Shown here: in pieces, positions 1-11,251 of the stretch
How the letters are laid out: each line of letters starts with the position of its first letter
Numbering within the stretch: the stretch's first letter is position 1
NCBI GenBank assembly: GCA_002914845.1
Contig: JXTC01000012.1
Location: forward strand, 792,774 to 856,773
Direction: 5' to 3'
Length of the DNA: 64,000 nucleotides
From: Trema orientale
Taxonomy: Eukaryota > Streptophyta > Magnoliopsida > Rosales > Cannabaceae
Notes under the pieces: generated by a model
Database searches by the model: none
Seen by the model: only the letters and a program-made list of their open reading frames with translations
Told to the model about the DNA's origin: nothing
Position numbers and translations under genes: made by a program

Positions 1-844
1 GTACACTGGTAACTAGTAACTATTTTAAAAATGATATTTTTCTTAAATATTTTTAAAAAGTGATATTTTCTTAAAAAAGTACAAAACTCTAGAAAAAAAA
101 AAAAAAAGAAAACTGAGCCACTATATTTTTCTAAATTTTGTTTTTATAGATAAAAATGTTAGATAATTTATGACAAAGTGGACAAAAAGACAACATTTTG
201 GGTTATGTCGCGGACTTGCGGGTTGCGACTTTGTAGGCTAATATTTAAAACCTCTGTTAATAGCCACTTTTGACTAGAAGACATATGAATCCATCCTCCA
301 ATTATATCCATTCTTCTATACAATTAAATACTAAAATAGTTATTGTCTATAGAGAAAGTTGTACAAAATCAGAGAAAAAAAATCATTATTGTAAAAATTT
401 ATTTGGGAATGAAAAATGGCAATGCCCCTAAGGCGAGGAAAGATAGTAGGTGTGAAGGAAAAATTAGCAGGAGATAAAATATATAAGATATAAAGGAAAA
501 TATTTTCTTTTATAGTTGTTTGGTATATAGGAAATATTTTCCTCTATAGTTATTATATATAGGAAAAAAGAAAATTATTTTGTTTTAAAATAATTATTTT
601 ACCTCTTTATTAAAATTTCAATATTATTGTATAAGGATCTTTTAGTAAATTTATTTTCACACATGAGTAAATAATTTTTCCTTCATCTTTTCTCTCTATT
701 TTTGGGAGAAAAATAATCATGTAGGCCCACTATTTTTTCTCTCTCTCATAAATTGGTGTAAAGAAAATGGTTATTATAAATAAGTAGCTATAGGTGGTAT
801 TGGTCTAATTTTTCCTAACTATCAAGCTATCTTCTATTGATAAA
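1..844. other. AT-rich intergenic DNA, no gene seen
   Basis: No coding segment, tRNA or transposon terminus could be recognised. The sequence is AT-rich with homopolymer runs and short repeats. It ends at the 9-bp target duplication of the MITE that follows. Confidence 0.5.
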
Positions 845-1128
845 GGGAAATTGATCTGGTTGGTACTAATTTGGCACAAAGTGATATTTTTAGTAGTTTT
901 TTTTTAAATTGAAATCTTTATTAGCGTCACAAATTGTGTGATGAGAGGTCACACAATTTCTGACTATAAAATTATGATTTTTCTAAGACTAATTAGTAGT
1001 TATAAATTGTGTGAACCTCCATCACATAGAGTCACAAAATATTAAAACACTATTAGAAAAGTCATTTTTCAAAACACTACTAAAAAAGATATTTTAGTCA
1101 AAATTACTACTATTTATATCAATTTTCC
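845..1128. mobile_element. Mutator-type MITE, 284 bp, with 9-bp target duplication
   Basis: The ends are inverted repeats: GGGAAATTGAT on the left and ATCAATTTTCC on the right, with looser complementarity inward (AGTAGT and AAATATC-type blocks). The 9-bp sequence ATTGATAAA occurs immediately outside both ends (836-844 and 1129-1137). A 9-bp duplication and GGGAAATT-type termini are usual for Mutator-like elements. The interior holds a palindromic stretch built on CACAAATTGTGTG. It has no coding capacity, so it would depend on a transposase elsewhere. Confidence 0.8.
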
Positions 1129-1137
1129 ATTGATAAA

Positions 1138-3119
1138 CTCATTAAAGCCCAAAGTTGACCTCAAGAAGGCCCCCACCATAACGACTGGTCAAATAGGCCC
1201 AATTGAGGCTTTAATTCCAAGCTTGAGAATTTTTTTTTTAATTTTTATTTTTGGAATAAAACTTAAATTCTATTTGTCAAATGAATAATTGAACACGATA
1301 ACTCAATCAATACAATAATTGAGGTACAAATAATCTATTACGGTAAATAAATAATCAGTAAAACATTGTATTCAACTGACGATTGGGAGGAAACACAAAA
1401 CTCAATATGGCGTGTAATTGGAGCTTTTATGAGAGATGCCTCTTCATTATTCAAAATCATCCTCTGTTATTAGAGTTGGTTCTTCCAACTGATACTGTGA
1501 CGGATCTTTATGAAAATCGATCTTGAACCACATAAAATTTTCCAGATCTGGGCCATAAAAGTCTTAAATCTATAAAATAAACATGAAAAAATATACAAAA
1601 ATAAAGAAAATAATTATAATCCATGCAAATCTAGAATCAGGTGCCTATCGATCTAATATGCCTTTACACGTGGAAGAATTTTTAAAAATAGAAATGAAAG
1701 AGAAAATAACAAAAGAAAAATTCATGCGGAAGAGGAATCTGACGGAATTTAAATCTTGATAGGTGAGAGTTATAAGGAGGATGAAGAGAATTTTTTGAGA
1801 AGGAGGGATTAGGTTTTTTTGTTTTTTCCTTTTTTCTTGAGGATCCCTGTAAAAAGAAAGAAAGTTCAATACAAATCTTGGGATAATTTGCTTCTTCGTT
1901 GACAAGAATATTAGTTGTTTTACATATTAGATCACTTTTTGATAAAGAACATTTACCAATGGTGCACGTTTTATATATAGATCATATAGAAGTCCTACTA
2001 AAATCAAATTGTATGCGAACGTTGAAATCCGACCAATTACCGCAAATAATTACCAATTGGGTATTCTTTTGTGTCCCACTACAGGACTTTCCAATACTTT
2101 GTCAATGACATTAGCTAGTGTCCTTATATTGTAGGGAAGATCAATTCATTTTTTTTTTTTGTGGAATTCTAATTTGTGGGGTTTGAAACTTTGGACCAAA
2201 GCTTTTAACATCTGATGCTTCATATAATCGAACATTTTTTTTCCTCTAAGAAAAGTGGAGGAATACTCGCCTTTTTTTTTTTTTTTTTTTGATATTTGCC
2301 GGAGAATCTCTAATCCCTATGGAGATCCAACAAACCAAAGCACATAACTTTTCTGGCCAAGGAATTGTCAGATAATGGGGTTGCCGATTTGCGACATTTG
2401 TCCGCCGATGATTGCTCTTACCAAATATAAAATAAATCTAAAATTTTAGGAAAAGAAAAGAATTGAAAGAGCAGGAAATCTCATATGCTCTCTCTTTCAT
2501 TTCCACTAGTGGTACCAAACTCAATGATCAAGAACTCCCAAATAGCAGTCCCTTTCATCAATGGTCAGACCAATTTTATTTTATTTTTTAACCATAATGA
2601 AAACTCCCTTTCGGTGGNTTAAGAAGTATCAATGGAGCTTCTTTACTTCCAGTCCAATGATATGTTGGTATATTTGTACGTATAATGAAATCACTATCAA
2701 ATGACTATGTGATAAAATTAAAATTCGAGTATTATTTCAACACCAACCACAAGTCATTAAGAAATAACATCACAACGGGGATAAGTACTATGTACTAATC
2801 GCAAACTTCATACTATCACGTGACAACATACTGGTTAACTTTATACTATCACGTGACAACATACTGGTTAAAACCGAAATCTCTTTAGGGCAGTGGATAC
2901 ATCATAATTCTTTTAAATAGGGTTTATGAAAAAGCAAACAAAGGAAACAAAAAGTTGAACATCAACTCCTACTTACTAGACAATGTAATAGCCCATAGAA
3001 TATAATGGAGGAGGAGGAGAAAAAAAATAACCGTAATGGCCATTATACACATAATAATTGCATATCTCAAGGCACTACACACTCTCCACCCTATAAAAGA
3101 TCACTTTATTAGACTATGA
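1138..3119. other. Intergenic DNA without recognisable gene
   Basis: Short open frames around 1645-2108 have no family resemblance and biased composition. Position 2618 is an undetermined base (n), the only one noticed. No promoter, RNA gene or element termini could be supported, apart from the 33-bp tandem duplication listed separately. Confidence 0.45.
2806..2871. repeat. 33-bp tandem duplication
   Basis: Two adjacent copies, 2806-2838 and 2839-2871, differ at one base near their start (CTTCATAC versus CTTTATAC) and share the CACGTGACAACATACTGG core. The near identity suggests a recent local duplication. Confidence 0.85.
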
Positions 3120-3120
3120 A

Positions 3121-3247
3121 TGGTGGCCAAGGCTTAAGTGGCTAAGCCTAAAACCATATCGTGATTAGCGCCAAAGGTTTACCATTGGATCCTCTTTTAT
3201 CAAAAAAAAAAAAAAAAAAAAAAAAAAGAAAAAAAGAAAAAAAGAAA
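3121..3247 (+). mobile_element. SINE-like tRNA-derived remnant with poly(A) tail
   Basis: The segment has a possible A-box (GGCTTAAGTGGCTAAGCC) and, about 50 bases on, a degenerate B-box-like block (GGTTTACCATTGGATCC). It ends in a long A tract interrupted by G from about 3204. This is the layout of a tRNA-derived plant SINE. No target duplication was secured and the body is only about 80 bp, so it may be truncated. Confidence 0.4.
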
Positions 3248-4122
3248 GGGCTAACAAATATTTTGACCAAAATATGTTATTAATCTTCTTAGTCAAGGAA
3301 TTTTCTAGCAGTGGATTGGAAACATCTGTACACCATGTTCTTCCATGTTCACATCCAAATTTTTAATTCACATGCAACACAGAACAAAACCCTCCTTTCC
3401 TTTCTTTTTTTTTTTTTTTTCCCGAAAGAATAAGATAATATGGACCAACTTTTATTCTCTACCATTTATATTCCAACTTTATTCTATTTGGGGGGGAAGA
3501 AGGGGTAAAGAATAGGGTACCAAAGAATAAGAATTTTTTTTTGTCTTGCACAAAGCTCCACTCTGCAATAAAGGGAATCATTGTAGTCCTTAGTTGACCT
3601 TTTTCCTATATTTACCAATATCATATTTGTATAGTGGCTCAAATCAAATAAAGGGCTCTCTCTCTCTCTCTAATTTAAATTTTTTAGTACAAAGATTAAA
3701 TCTTCCAATATGATAAATTCTTTGTCATTAGCAGTATTGTACGGTCCATAAAAAGGAGTTTTTTTCTTGTGTGTTTGTCTCTAACATAACAACCTTGTTT
3801 TCCTTCTTGGAGATATTAGTTTACAAGTTTTAGAAGGTATTAGAAAAAATTACTAAGAATAGAATACTAATTCATCACTAGCTTTTTCCAACTTCTGCAC
3901 TTGTTTCAAGAAACTCTTGGGATTTAATTTTGTTTTGTATGCTTTGTCCACATTCCAATTTGATTTGTTTTAATTTGGAGCTGAGTTTACTTTTAACCTT
4001 TTTTTTTAATGGCTTGTCCACATTATGCAACACTTGGGAATTATTAAGGTTTTCTCATAGATATTTAAACATATTATATAGTCGGAGCTTGAACTCATAA
4101 CTTAACATTAAATATATATATA

Positions 4123-4428
4123 GGTTGCCAATCCAGTAGGTATTTTTTTTTTTATATATGTATAAGTATTTTTTTTAGCCGTTGGATCGTCATCTAATGG
4201 TGATCCAACGGCTATAATGAAGTGCATAAAAAAACGTGCATCATTAATATTATTTCTCTCTTACTTTTTAATATAAAAAAATATGTAAGAAAAATTTTCA
4301 TTCGCCAAAATGATACCTATGTATAGATAAAAAAAAAAAAATACCAACTGGATTGGTGCCCATATATAACGGCTAAAAAAAATAACCTACACATAGGTAA
4401 AAAAAAGATACCTACTGGATTGGCAACC
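4123..4428. mobile_element. MITE, about 306 bp, with GGTTGCCAATCC termini
   Basis: The ends are inverted repeats of about 21 bp: GGTTGCCAATCCAGTAGGTAT and its complement ATACCTACTGGATTGGCAACC. Inside is a palindrome built on AGCCGTTGGATC and GATCCAACGGCT. The right terminal segment seems partly duplicated, because a related TACCAACTGGATTGG block lies about 75 bp further in. The target duplication is not clear because the left flank is a TA repeat, so the superfamily is undecided. Confidence 0.7.
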
Positions 4429-5340
4429 TTTAAGTGTAATAATAATGGATACCATTTTAGGAGTTAGGCTACTTATTGTACATAAATATTTCGTGTTTGT
4501 CTAGTATTCACAATTACATAAAGAAAAATATAGTGTTTAATTAAAACTACAAAGAAATATAAGACTTACGTATAATTTGGTTTTGTAATGGACTTTAATG
4601 CTCTATTAGTGTGTAATGCTTTTTTTTTTTAATGAATAAAGTGTATAATGCTTTTTTGTTCTAATTAAAATAAAATTAGTGTGTAATGTTAAACAATACC
4701 GATATATTCCTCAACGTACGTTGCTAGTATGCAGATCTTGACACAATAAAATAACAAAAAAATCATAATCACTTTCCTAAAAAAAATTATAATCACTCTA
4801 AAATCGTTTTTTTCTTTCTTTTTTTTTTTTTTTAAAAAAGGGGATTTATACCATCTCATGCCAACTTTCTTCGTATCAACAGGCGCAAAAGATATATGTC
4901 ATTAAATCGTTGCAGAAAATTTATTTCGGCCTTGACTGATATAAATATAAAGAACTAATTATGTGGTTTGATACTCTCTTTATGTTCCCCTTTTTCTCTC
5001 TAGATTGGGCCAAAGTCTATTTTAATGACTTTAACCAACAAAAAGGAAGGAAAGTAGGCATTTTACGATTAATCTTGAATTCAAACTGTTTTATTTGTCA
5101 ATCACTAGATGGAAATCCGTATGAAAATTTTGAAATTAATGTACGTCTTAGTACTTGTCAAACTCTAAGTTTAAGTGGATTTGTTAAGTTTGTATAAAAT
5201 AAGATACAGGTTCTCGAACTTGAAACTTTGATATTGTAAGTATCGTCACCAATTATATTAAGTCTATGTCCACAAATGCTGTGCCACAGAAAAATAAATT
5301 TTATAAAGTTCATAATTAAGTAGATTTTAATCTCTCCTTG
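4429..5340. other. Intergenic DNA, nothing recognised
   Basis: AT-rich sequence. The open frame at 4961-5197 lacks any recognisable motif and is not called as a gene. Confidence 0.4.
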
Positions 5341-6660
5341 TTGTGAAATTTATTAAACGCAAGTGCACGTTATCAAACAAGTAACATAAAGTAAATAGAA
5401 TATCATCCTATAGAGACTTGTATTGATAATTACCGAATTATATTAATTCTGAATTTTATTTGAACAACCGTAAATATGACAATTGAAGAGAAATAAAACA
5501 AAAGAAATAAAAATAAATGAAATCAAGCTTATAAATAACTCAAGAAAACTTTCAATGATTAAAAATCTAGGATTTCGATTTTACCAAAATTAATTAGTCT
5601 GAACCTATCAATCCAACCAATTTATGTTCATTCCCTATGCTAATAGTGAATCTCTCTAATTTTTCTATCAGTCTTTCTTAAGAATTAATAGGCATGTTTA
5701 GTAAACAAGTTCTAATATCCCTGTGTAAATAATAAATCTACCAAAACTCATTTAGCACAAGAAATTCATATTACTGCACAAGACTCATCGATATTTCTAT
5801 TCTATGAAAATCTTATGTCATATTAACCAAGACAAATTCAATTTTTCCTTCTCAAATCTTGGATTAAACCTCTAATTTCATGTAAAAGTTGGCCAAACTC
5901 TCACAAGTATTAAGTATAGATTAACACAATTAGCATAGAATGGGAAATAAACATAAACTTGAATTGGAATTGAAATAGATCAAAACATTATAATCCGGTT
6001 ACATAGCCCTAGAAAATAAAATTAGTTTATAGTAAAGAGAAAACAAACTCTAAATATAATTCTAGACATAAAAGACAAAAGAAAAGAAGAATGAAATAAA
6101 CTTGAAGTAGAATCAATGGTCTTCGTCTCCAAATCACCGCTCAATCCACCTTTAATCCTTCACTCTCTTTTTTTCTCTTGTTTTCTGAGTTGTTTTTGGC
6201 TTGAGAATGTTCCAAATAAGTCTAGAAAAGACCTATTTATAAGCTAGGAGGCGGCCACCACGAAAACTAGGTCAAAAGACATCTTAAGATGACAAGTACA
6301 AAAATTCCCGCAGAATGGCGTCGGGACGCCACTCTCGCTGTCCCTTTTCTTTCTTTGCCCGAACTAGCGCCGACACGGCGTCGGGGCGTCACTTCCTCTG
6401 GTCCTTGCTAACTTCATCTTATTTTGAGTCTTTTAAGTACTCTAGCACCAATGATCAAGGTACTCCCTTCTCTTCTCAACTTACCATAAATCATGTCATT
6501 TTCTCTAAATACCACAAAGTGTACCAAAATTATCTAACCTACAATCAAAACATTAAAAATACAAATAAAACCCACAAAAATCCTGAGAATCTACTAAATG
6601 CCTCACTTAAATGATATCTAATTCGTGAGTAAAACTCATTCATCACTTCTGAATTAAAAC
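5341..6660. repeat. Possible dispersed-repeat segment, unclassified
   Basis: The texture is that of a dispersed plant repeat: a start rich in GCAAGTGCACG and AAGTAACATAAAG words and a tail near ACTCATTCATCACTTC. Two related GC-rich words, GGCGTCGGGACGCC (about 6315) and GGCGTCGGGGCGTC (about 6379), sit in a direct repeat about 63 bp apart, and the first is self-complementary. No LTR pair, target duplication or protein domain was found. The assignment rests on texture only. Confidence 0.25.
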
Positions 6661-9000
6661 GAGTAGGCGGTATTACATTGATAAATAAAAGGAAGCTGAT
6701 CTATTAGTGAAAAAATATATTCATACCAATCATTGTATACCTATATTTTAAACCAGCTGAGAAGAGAAATGTAATAGAAATTGGTATGTTCAGGTGGGAT
6801 CATTATTAATTATGTATAGTTTTAATTAGGTTAAACAGTAACATCTCTTTCGAATTAATGATTTTGCCTCTAACAAGCTAGGACTATTATTTATTATCAT
6901 CATGTTGCCTACTTGACCCAATCTTAATAATGCCACACTTTATTTGTACCATGCATGTGAGAAAAATCTCTATGTATCATCTTATAGTAACATCTTGAAA
7001 AATTCAAACATTATGATCCATAAATGAAAATGTGGTTTAGTTATCTTCGAAAATAATTGAGTTGATAAAGTCTCTGTAAAATGGATATATACTAAGGGAA
7101 AAGATATTTAAGGTAAAATAGAAAGAGAAGAAGAAGAATTGAAAAACTTCCACTAAATTTACCAGACATATATTCGTTGATTATGTCAAATTTATTAACT
7201 AACATGAGAATTCTTACTATAACCACATCTGCTAAAAGAAGCTAGCTATAGTAAAGAAGCCTGCCACATACTTAATATCTCAACAATAATAATTTAAAGT
7301 GCTGACCTATAAATCAATATTATTAATTGCCTTGGATTTATTAAAACCATTATGAAAGACTCTTAAATGGATAGTATGGGAAAGCTTGACTCGGATCAAG
7401 TGATGGACAAGGTTAGGTTAGATTTTTAGCTTCCAGTGTTTAATTGCAGAGTAAATAAAAGAAAAATAAAGAGAAAACTCTTGAGTAACTGAGATTGCAG
7501 GGTTCATAGGTCACCATCCACTATTACTTAACCATTTTGCGGGTCATAGATATGAGATTCATTTTCCTCTACATATATTTTTTTGGCTGGGAGGTCATTT
7601 TCATATCTTATTAAAACACTTTATTGTTAACATTAAATATCAGGCCGTCTATCCATTAATGTCTACAATATATGTGTATATATGTATACACATATTTATG
7701 GGCCATATAATATGTCTAGAACTCAGCCGTTCTTGTGGCATATTACTCCAATTGGTGAGAGTTTCTTAATATATCTTCCTTATGGATTTAAAAATAAAAG
7801 TTATTCTTATTGCTTGTAAATGACACCTGTTTAGGGACATGAAAGTAGCTGTACCTGCTTTTGAGCAAAAAGCCCAAAGTGATTATGGGCAATGTACCTA
7901 CAAAGTAAGGGACTAAGGGTACATGGGACAAATTATCTGAGTAGATTTGCATGATATATTGTTTAATTAAAGCATGTCAAAGCTTTAAGCATTTTCTTTC
8001 TAATAGCCTGAAAATTATTGACGGTAAATTTTGGATTATGAAAAGTTATTAGTTCAGGTAAAGTTTTCCAACCACACCAGATTGACATTTACAATCAAAT
8101 CTTATCATTACCATGGATTGAAATAATTTAATAGACGAGGAATATATTCCCACACCTTAAGCAATCTCCAAAAGCAAAAACACTAAGAAAAAGCAAGTGA
8201 TTTTAACCATATATATATATGTCTGATAAGAAAAGTACTTCATCCTGATTGAACTTAAAATGTAAGACACATCAAAGTATTTTATTGTAAGAAGTGGAAT
8301 ATCGATACATGGAACTTTATGGTAGGGTAAAAAGAAAATTCTATCGGGAAGAAATTGTTGCAATTCGAGCGTGATAAATTCATAATTTGGGTATCAGTGT
8401 TTTTGTAGTGACAAATGAAAACATTGAGATGGTGGTAGATCGTACTATATTGAGAAATGGATGGTAACAATAAAAATCTAACATGTAGTTGGAATTTTCC
8501 TATTATAACAAAGTAAGTTCCAAAATTTGTAACTTAATTTCAAGGGCTATGATCACTTGTGAATGATGAAGCAATCGTGATTGTTGCCGTATTGATATTG
8601 TCAGATATTTTGACGAAAAACGTTGTTTTTCAGATTGAGATTGCACTCGTAATGGACTTACATGCTCTATGAAAGGATATGCAGTTCTTATTCCCTTAAA
8701 ACAAACACGTGCAAAATATTACAGACAATATTGTAATGAGAAATAGAAGAATGGGTCCCTCAAAATGAAAATAAAAATAAAAATGAAAAAAGAAGAATGG
8801 GAGAGTGTAGAGAACATGGAGACTATAGTATCAGGAATGGGGAAGAATCTGTGAAATTAGTAACTATAAAAATGCTACCCTAAATTGGTTTTATTGTTGA
8901 TCAAAAGGTTCCCTGATCATATGAAAGTTATTAATATATTTTTTTGTCCTTTTTTTAGAATATTTTTGCTCTGGTCAATTATGTCTATTTAGTATTTTGC
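6661..9000. other. AT-rich intergenic DNA, nothing recognised
   Basis: No gene or element termini are supported. There is a short ATATGTGTATA / TATACACATAT palindrome near 7670-7695. Minus-strand frames at 8157-8470 look like chance frames. Confidence 0.4.
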
Positions 9001-9390
9001 ACCATTATTACAATCTACACAAAACTTATATATACAACACTTTCACTAAAGGGGAATGAGAATGACAAGCATGGTAATGATTTATATTCACTTGTTCATT
9101 ATTAAAACATAGAAATAAGAATAGAGAGTCGACCCACATAAATTTGAGAAAAAGAATAGGAATGCCATTGGCCCCCAATCTGAGGGAATGACACCCTTTT
9201 AATAGCATGTTAACTAAAAAATAATAGGAATAGTATATGGGATAATGATTCCCGTACAAAAATTTACTAAAATATGAGAAAAGGGAAAATATGTGGAGCC
9301 CCACATAAATTTAGGAGAAAAGAATGGAATACTTCCCCACCAACACCCTAAGGAGGCTGATTACCCGTAAACACTCATTTTCTTTTTTTT

Positions 9391-9995
9391 TTTAATTATT
9401 AAAATTGTAAAATACAATTTTACCCAAAAAAATCTACCTACTTTAAATTGTACATGCATTTAAAAGGACAATTTAGTAACACATTCCCATTACTTTTTCT
9501 GGGTTAAGTAAACAAATGAATAGTATTCTAATGAATACGATTCCCATTTTATTAATTTTAAGTAAACAACATACTACAAATAACGATTTCCATACCTTTC
9601 TATTTTATTCGCATTTATTTCCCTTTTTATTTAATCCGATTACGATTACAGCAAAGTAAACGTGCCATAAGATCATAATTTCTTTTTTATTATTAAGATT
9701 AATATCTTAAAACAACAATTTACTTTCAAAAACCTTCCTATTATAATAGCCTAAAAAACGAGAATTTCAAAAGGGCAATTTAGTAAAATGTGGCATTCCG
9801 ATTATCTTTCCTTTATCAAGTAATCACATAAATGACATTCTTTACAATTCTAATTCTAATTCTATTTCCTGTTATTTTAAGTAAACACTATAATACAATA
9901 ATACAAATAACCATTCATATTCTCATATATTTTATTTTAATTTATTTCTCCATTCTTTTATTACGATTGCGGTTATGCGTAAACATGCCATAAAA
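9391..9995. repeat. Diverged tandem duplication of about 300 bp
   Basis: Two consecutive units (about 9391-9676 and 9690-9995) share an ordered set of words: an ATTATTAA start, a GGCAATTTAGTAA or GACAATTTAGTAA block, TTTTAAGTAAACA, a CTATTTTATTCGCATTTATTTC-like block, and an end in AAACGTGCCATAA or AAACATGCCATAA. The order is kept but many bases differ. The terminal GCCATAA words recall short nonautonomous DNA transposons, so this may be two related elements side by side. Confidence 0.5.
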
Positions 9996-10289
9996 CTTTA
10001 TGAATCCTCAAATTCTCAAAACTTAATAGTATTGTTTAATTATGATATAATCCCGTACTTAAAAAAAAATTGTCACACAAGCAAAAGCCACATAAGCCGA
10101 TGTCTAAACAACTAATAAAATTTTCTAATTGCTACGTAAGAAAAGAAAAAATGAACATGACTCAAATGAGAGACAAAAAGAGGGGGCCATTCAAAGCCAA
10201 CAAAAGCAGGTCAAAGCTCAAAGAAACACACACCACAACACACAGACAATGTTAGCTCAGCTTGTTTAACTTCCTATTGCTCACATAAA

Positions 10290-10337
10290 TACGAAGAAAA
10301 AAAAAAGAAAAGAAAAGAAAAGAAAAGAAAAGAAAAA
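10290..10337 (+). repeat. (AAAAG)n microsatellite
   Basis: A pentanucleotide array of AAAAG units in purine-rich DNA upstream of the kinase gene. A short ATT array follows at about 10410-10425. Confidence 0.85.
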
Positions 10338-10699
10338 ACAACAAATCTCAAAGTTTTTTGGGATCAAAAAGGACAGGCTGGAAGGGAACCGAAACCCAAC
10401 CCCACTTCTATTATTATTATTATTAGTGAAGAGCAATAAATAATCAGAGAAAGAAAGAAGAAGAAGAAACAGAGTAACAGACTCTTCTCCTAATAAAAGT
10501 GATATTGCCACACAAACCAACAACACATATTTTAACCTTCCAAAAAAAAAAAAAAAAAGAGAAGGTAGGGAAAAAAAAAAGGAGAAAGCTTACATAAAGC
10601 AAGAAAAAAAAAAAAAGGAGAGCTTGGGTTTTCCTTTTCTTTTTCTTGCAGTCTCTGCTAAGCATCTTTTCCTCGCTTTTTTTTCCCTCTAAAAACTTG

Positions 10700-11251
10700 T
10701 TCTTTTCCATTATTTTTATTATTTTTATATTATTATATTATATTTTATCCTCTCATTCCTTTCTTGTTCTTGGAAAATTTAACTGAGTTTTTCGTAGCTT
10801 CCTTCTTTCCTACCTCACCTATAATTTGCTCTTGTTTTGATCAACTTTGATGGGTTCTTGTTTTGTTTTGGTTTTTTCTCCTCTCTGGCATTGTTTGTTT
10901 AATCAGAAAAAGTTGGGTTGCTTTTTCTGTTAGCTTCCCCCAGCTTGAAAATTTTCCCACTTGGGATTTTTCCAGTCTTCCCTTAATTCAGTTGGGAAAA
11001 CTTTTGTTTTCCTGGAAAATTCATCTTCTGATCCCAACTGGGTATAGTTTAATTTGATCAGTTAAAGCTTTGAACTTTGCTTTTTCCCTTGAAATTCAGT
11101 CTCTCTCTCTCCCTTTTTCTCCCTCCTAAATGGTCTAAATTTATCTACTTTTTTCTTTGGGCTACCATACTTTGTTTCATAGCTTTTGAATTCTGATCTT
11201 TCCATTTTTTGTTAATTATTTGAGGAATTCCTTTTCTGGGTTTCTGATTCC
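10700..11251 (+). promoter_or_regulatory. Probable 5' leader and proximal promoter of the CRK gene
   Basis: This stretch ahead of the start codon is strongly pyrimidine-rich on the plus strand, with CT runs near 11098-11128, typical of plant leaders. The transcription start is not visible. The block around 11018-11150 recurs in diverged form at 53406-53620. Confidence 0.4.

Noticed and set aside
1645..2108. Two opposite frames of 86 and 69 codons
   Set aside because: No domain or splice context was found; they are chance frames in AT-rich DNA.
6315..6614. 99-codon frame starting MASGRHSRCPF
   Set aside because: It lies in a likely dispersed repeat, and the GC words that open it are an internal repeat.
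8157..8470. Minus-strand frames of 62-68 codons
   Set aside because: Low-complexity composition, no motif, no upstream or splice context.
10281..10710. Minus-strand frames with Phe/Leu runs
   Set aside because: They are translations of A-rich and AAAAG repeats ahead of the CRK gene.
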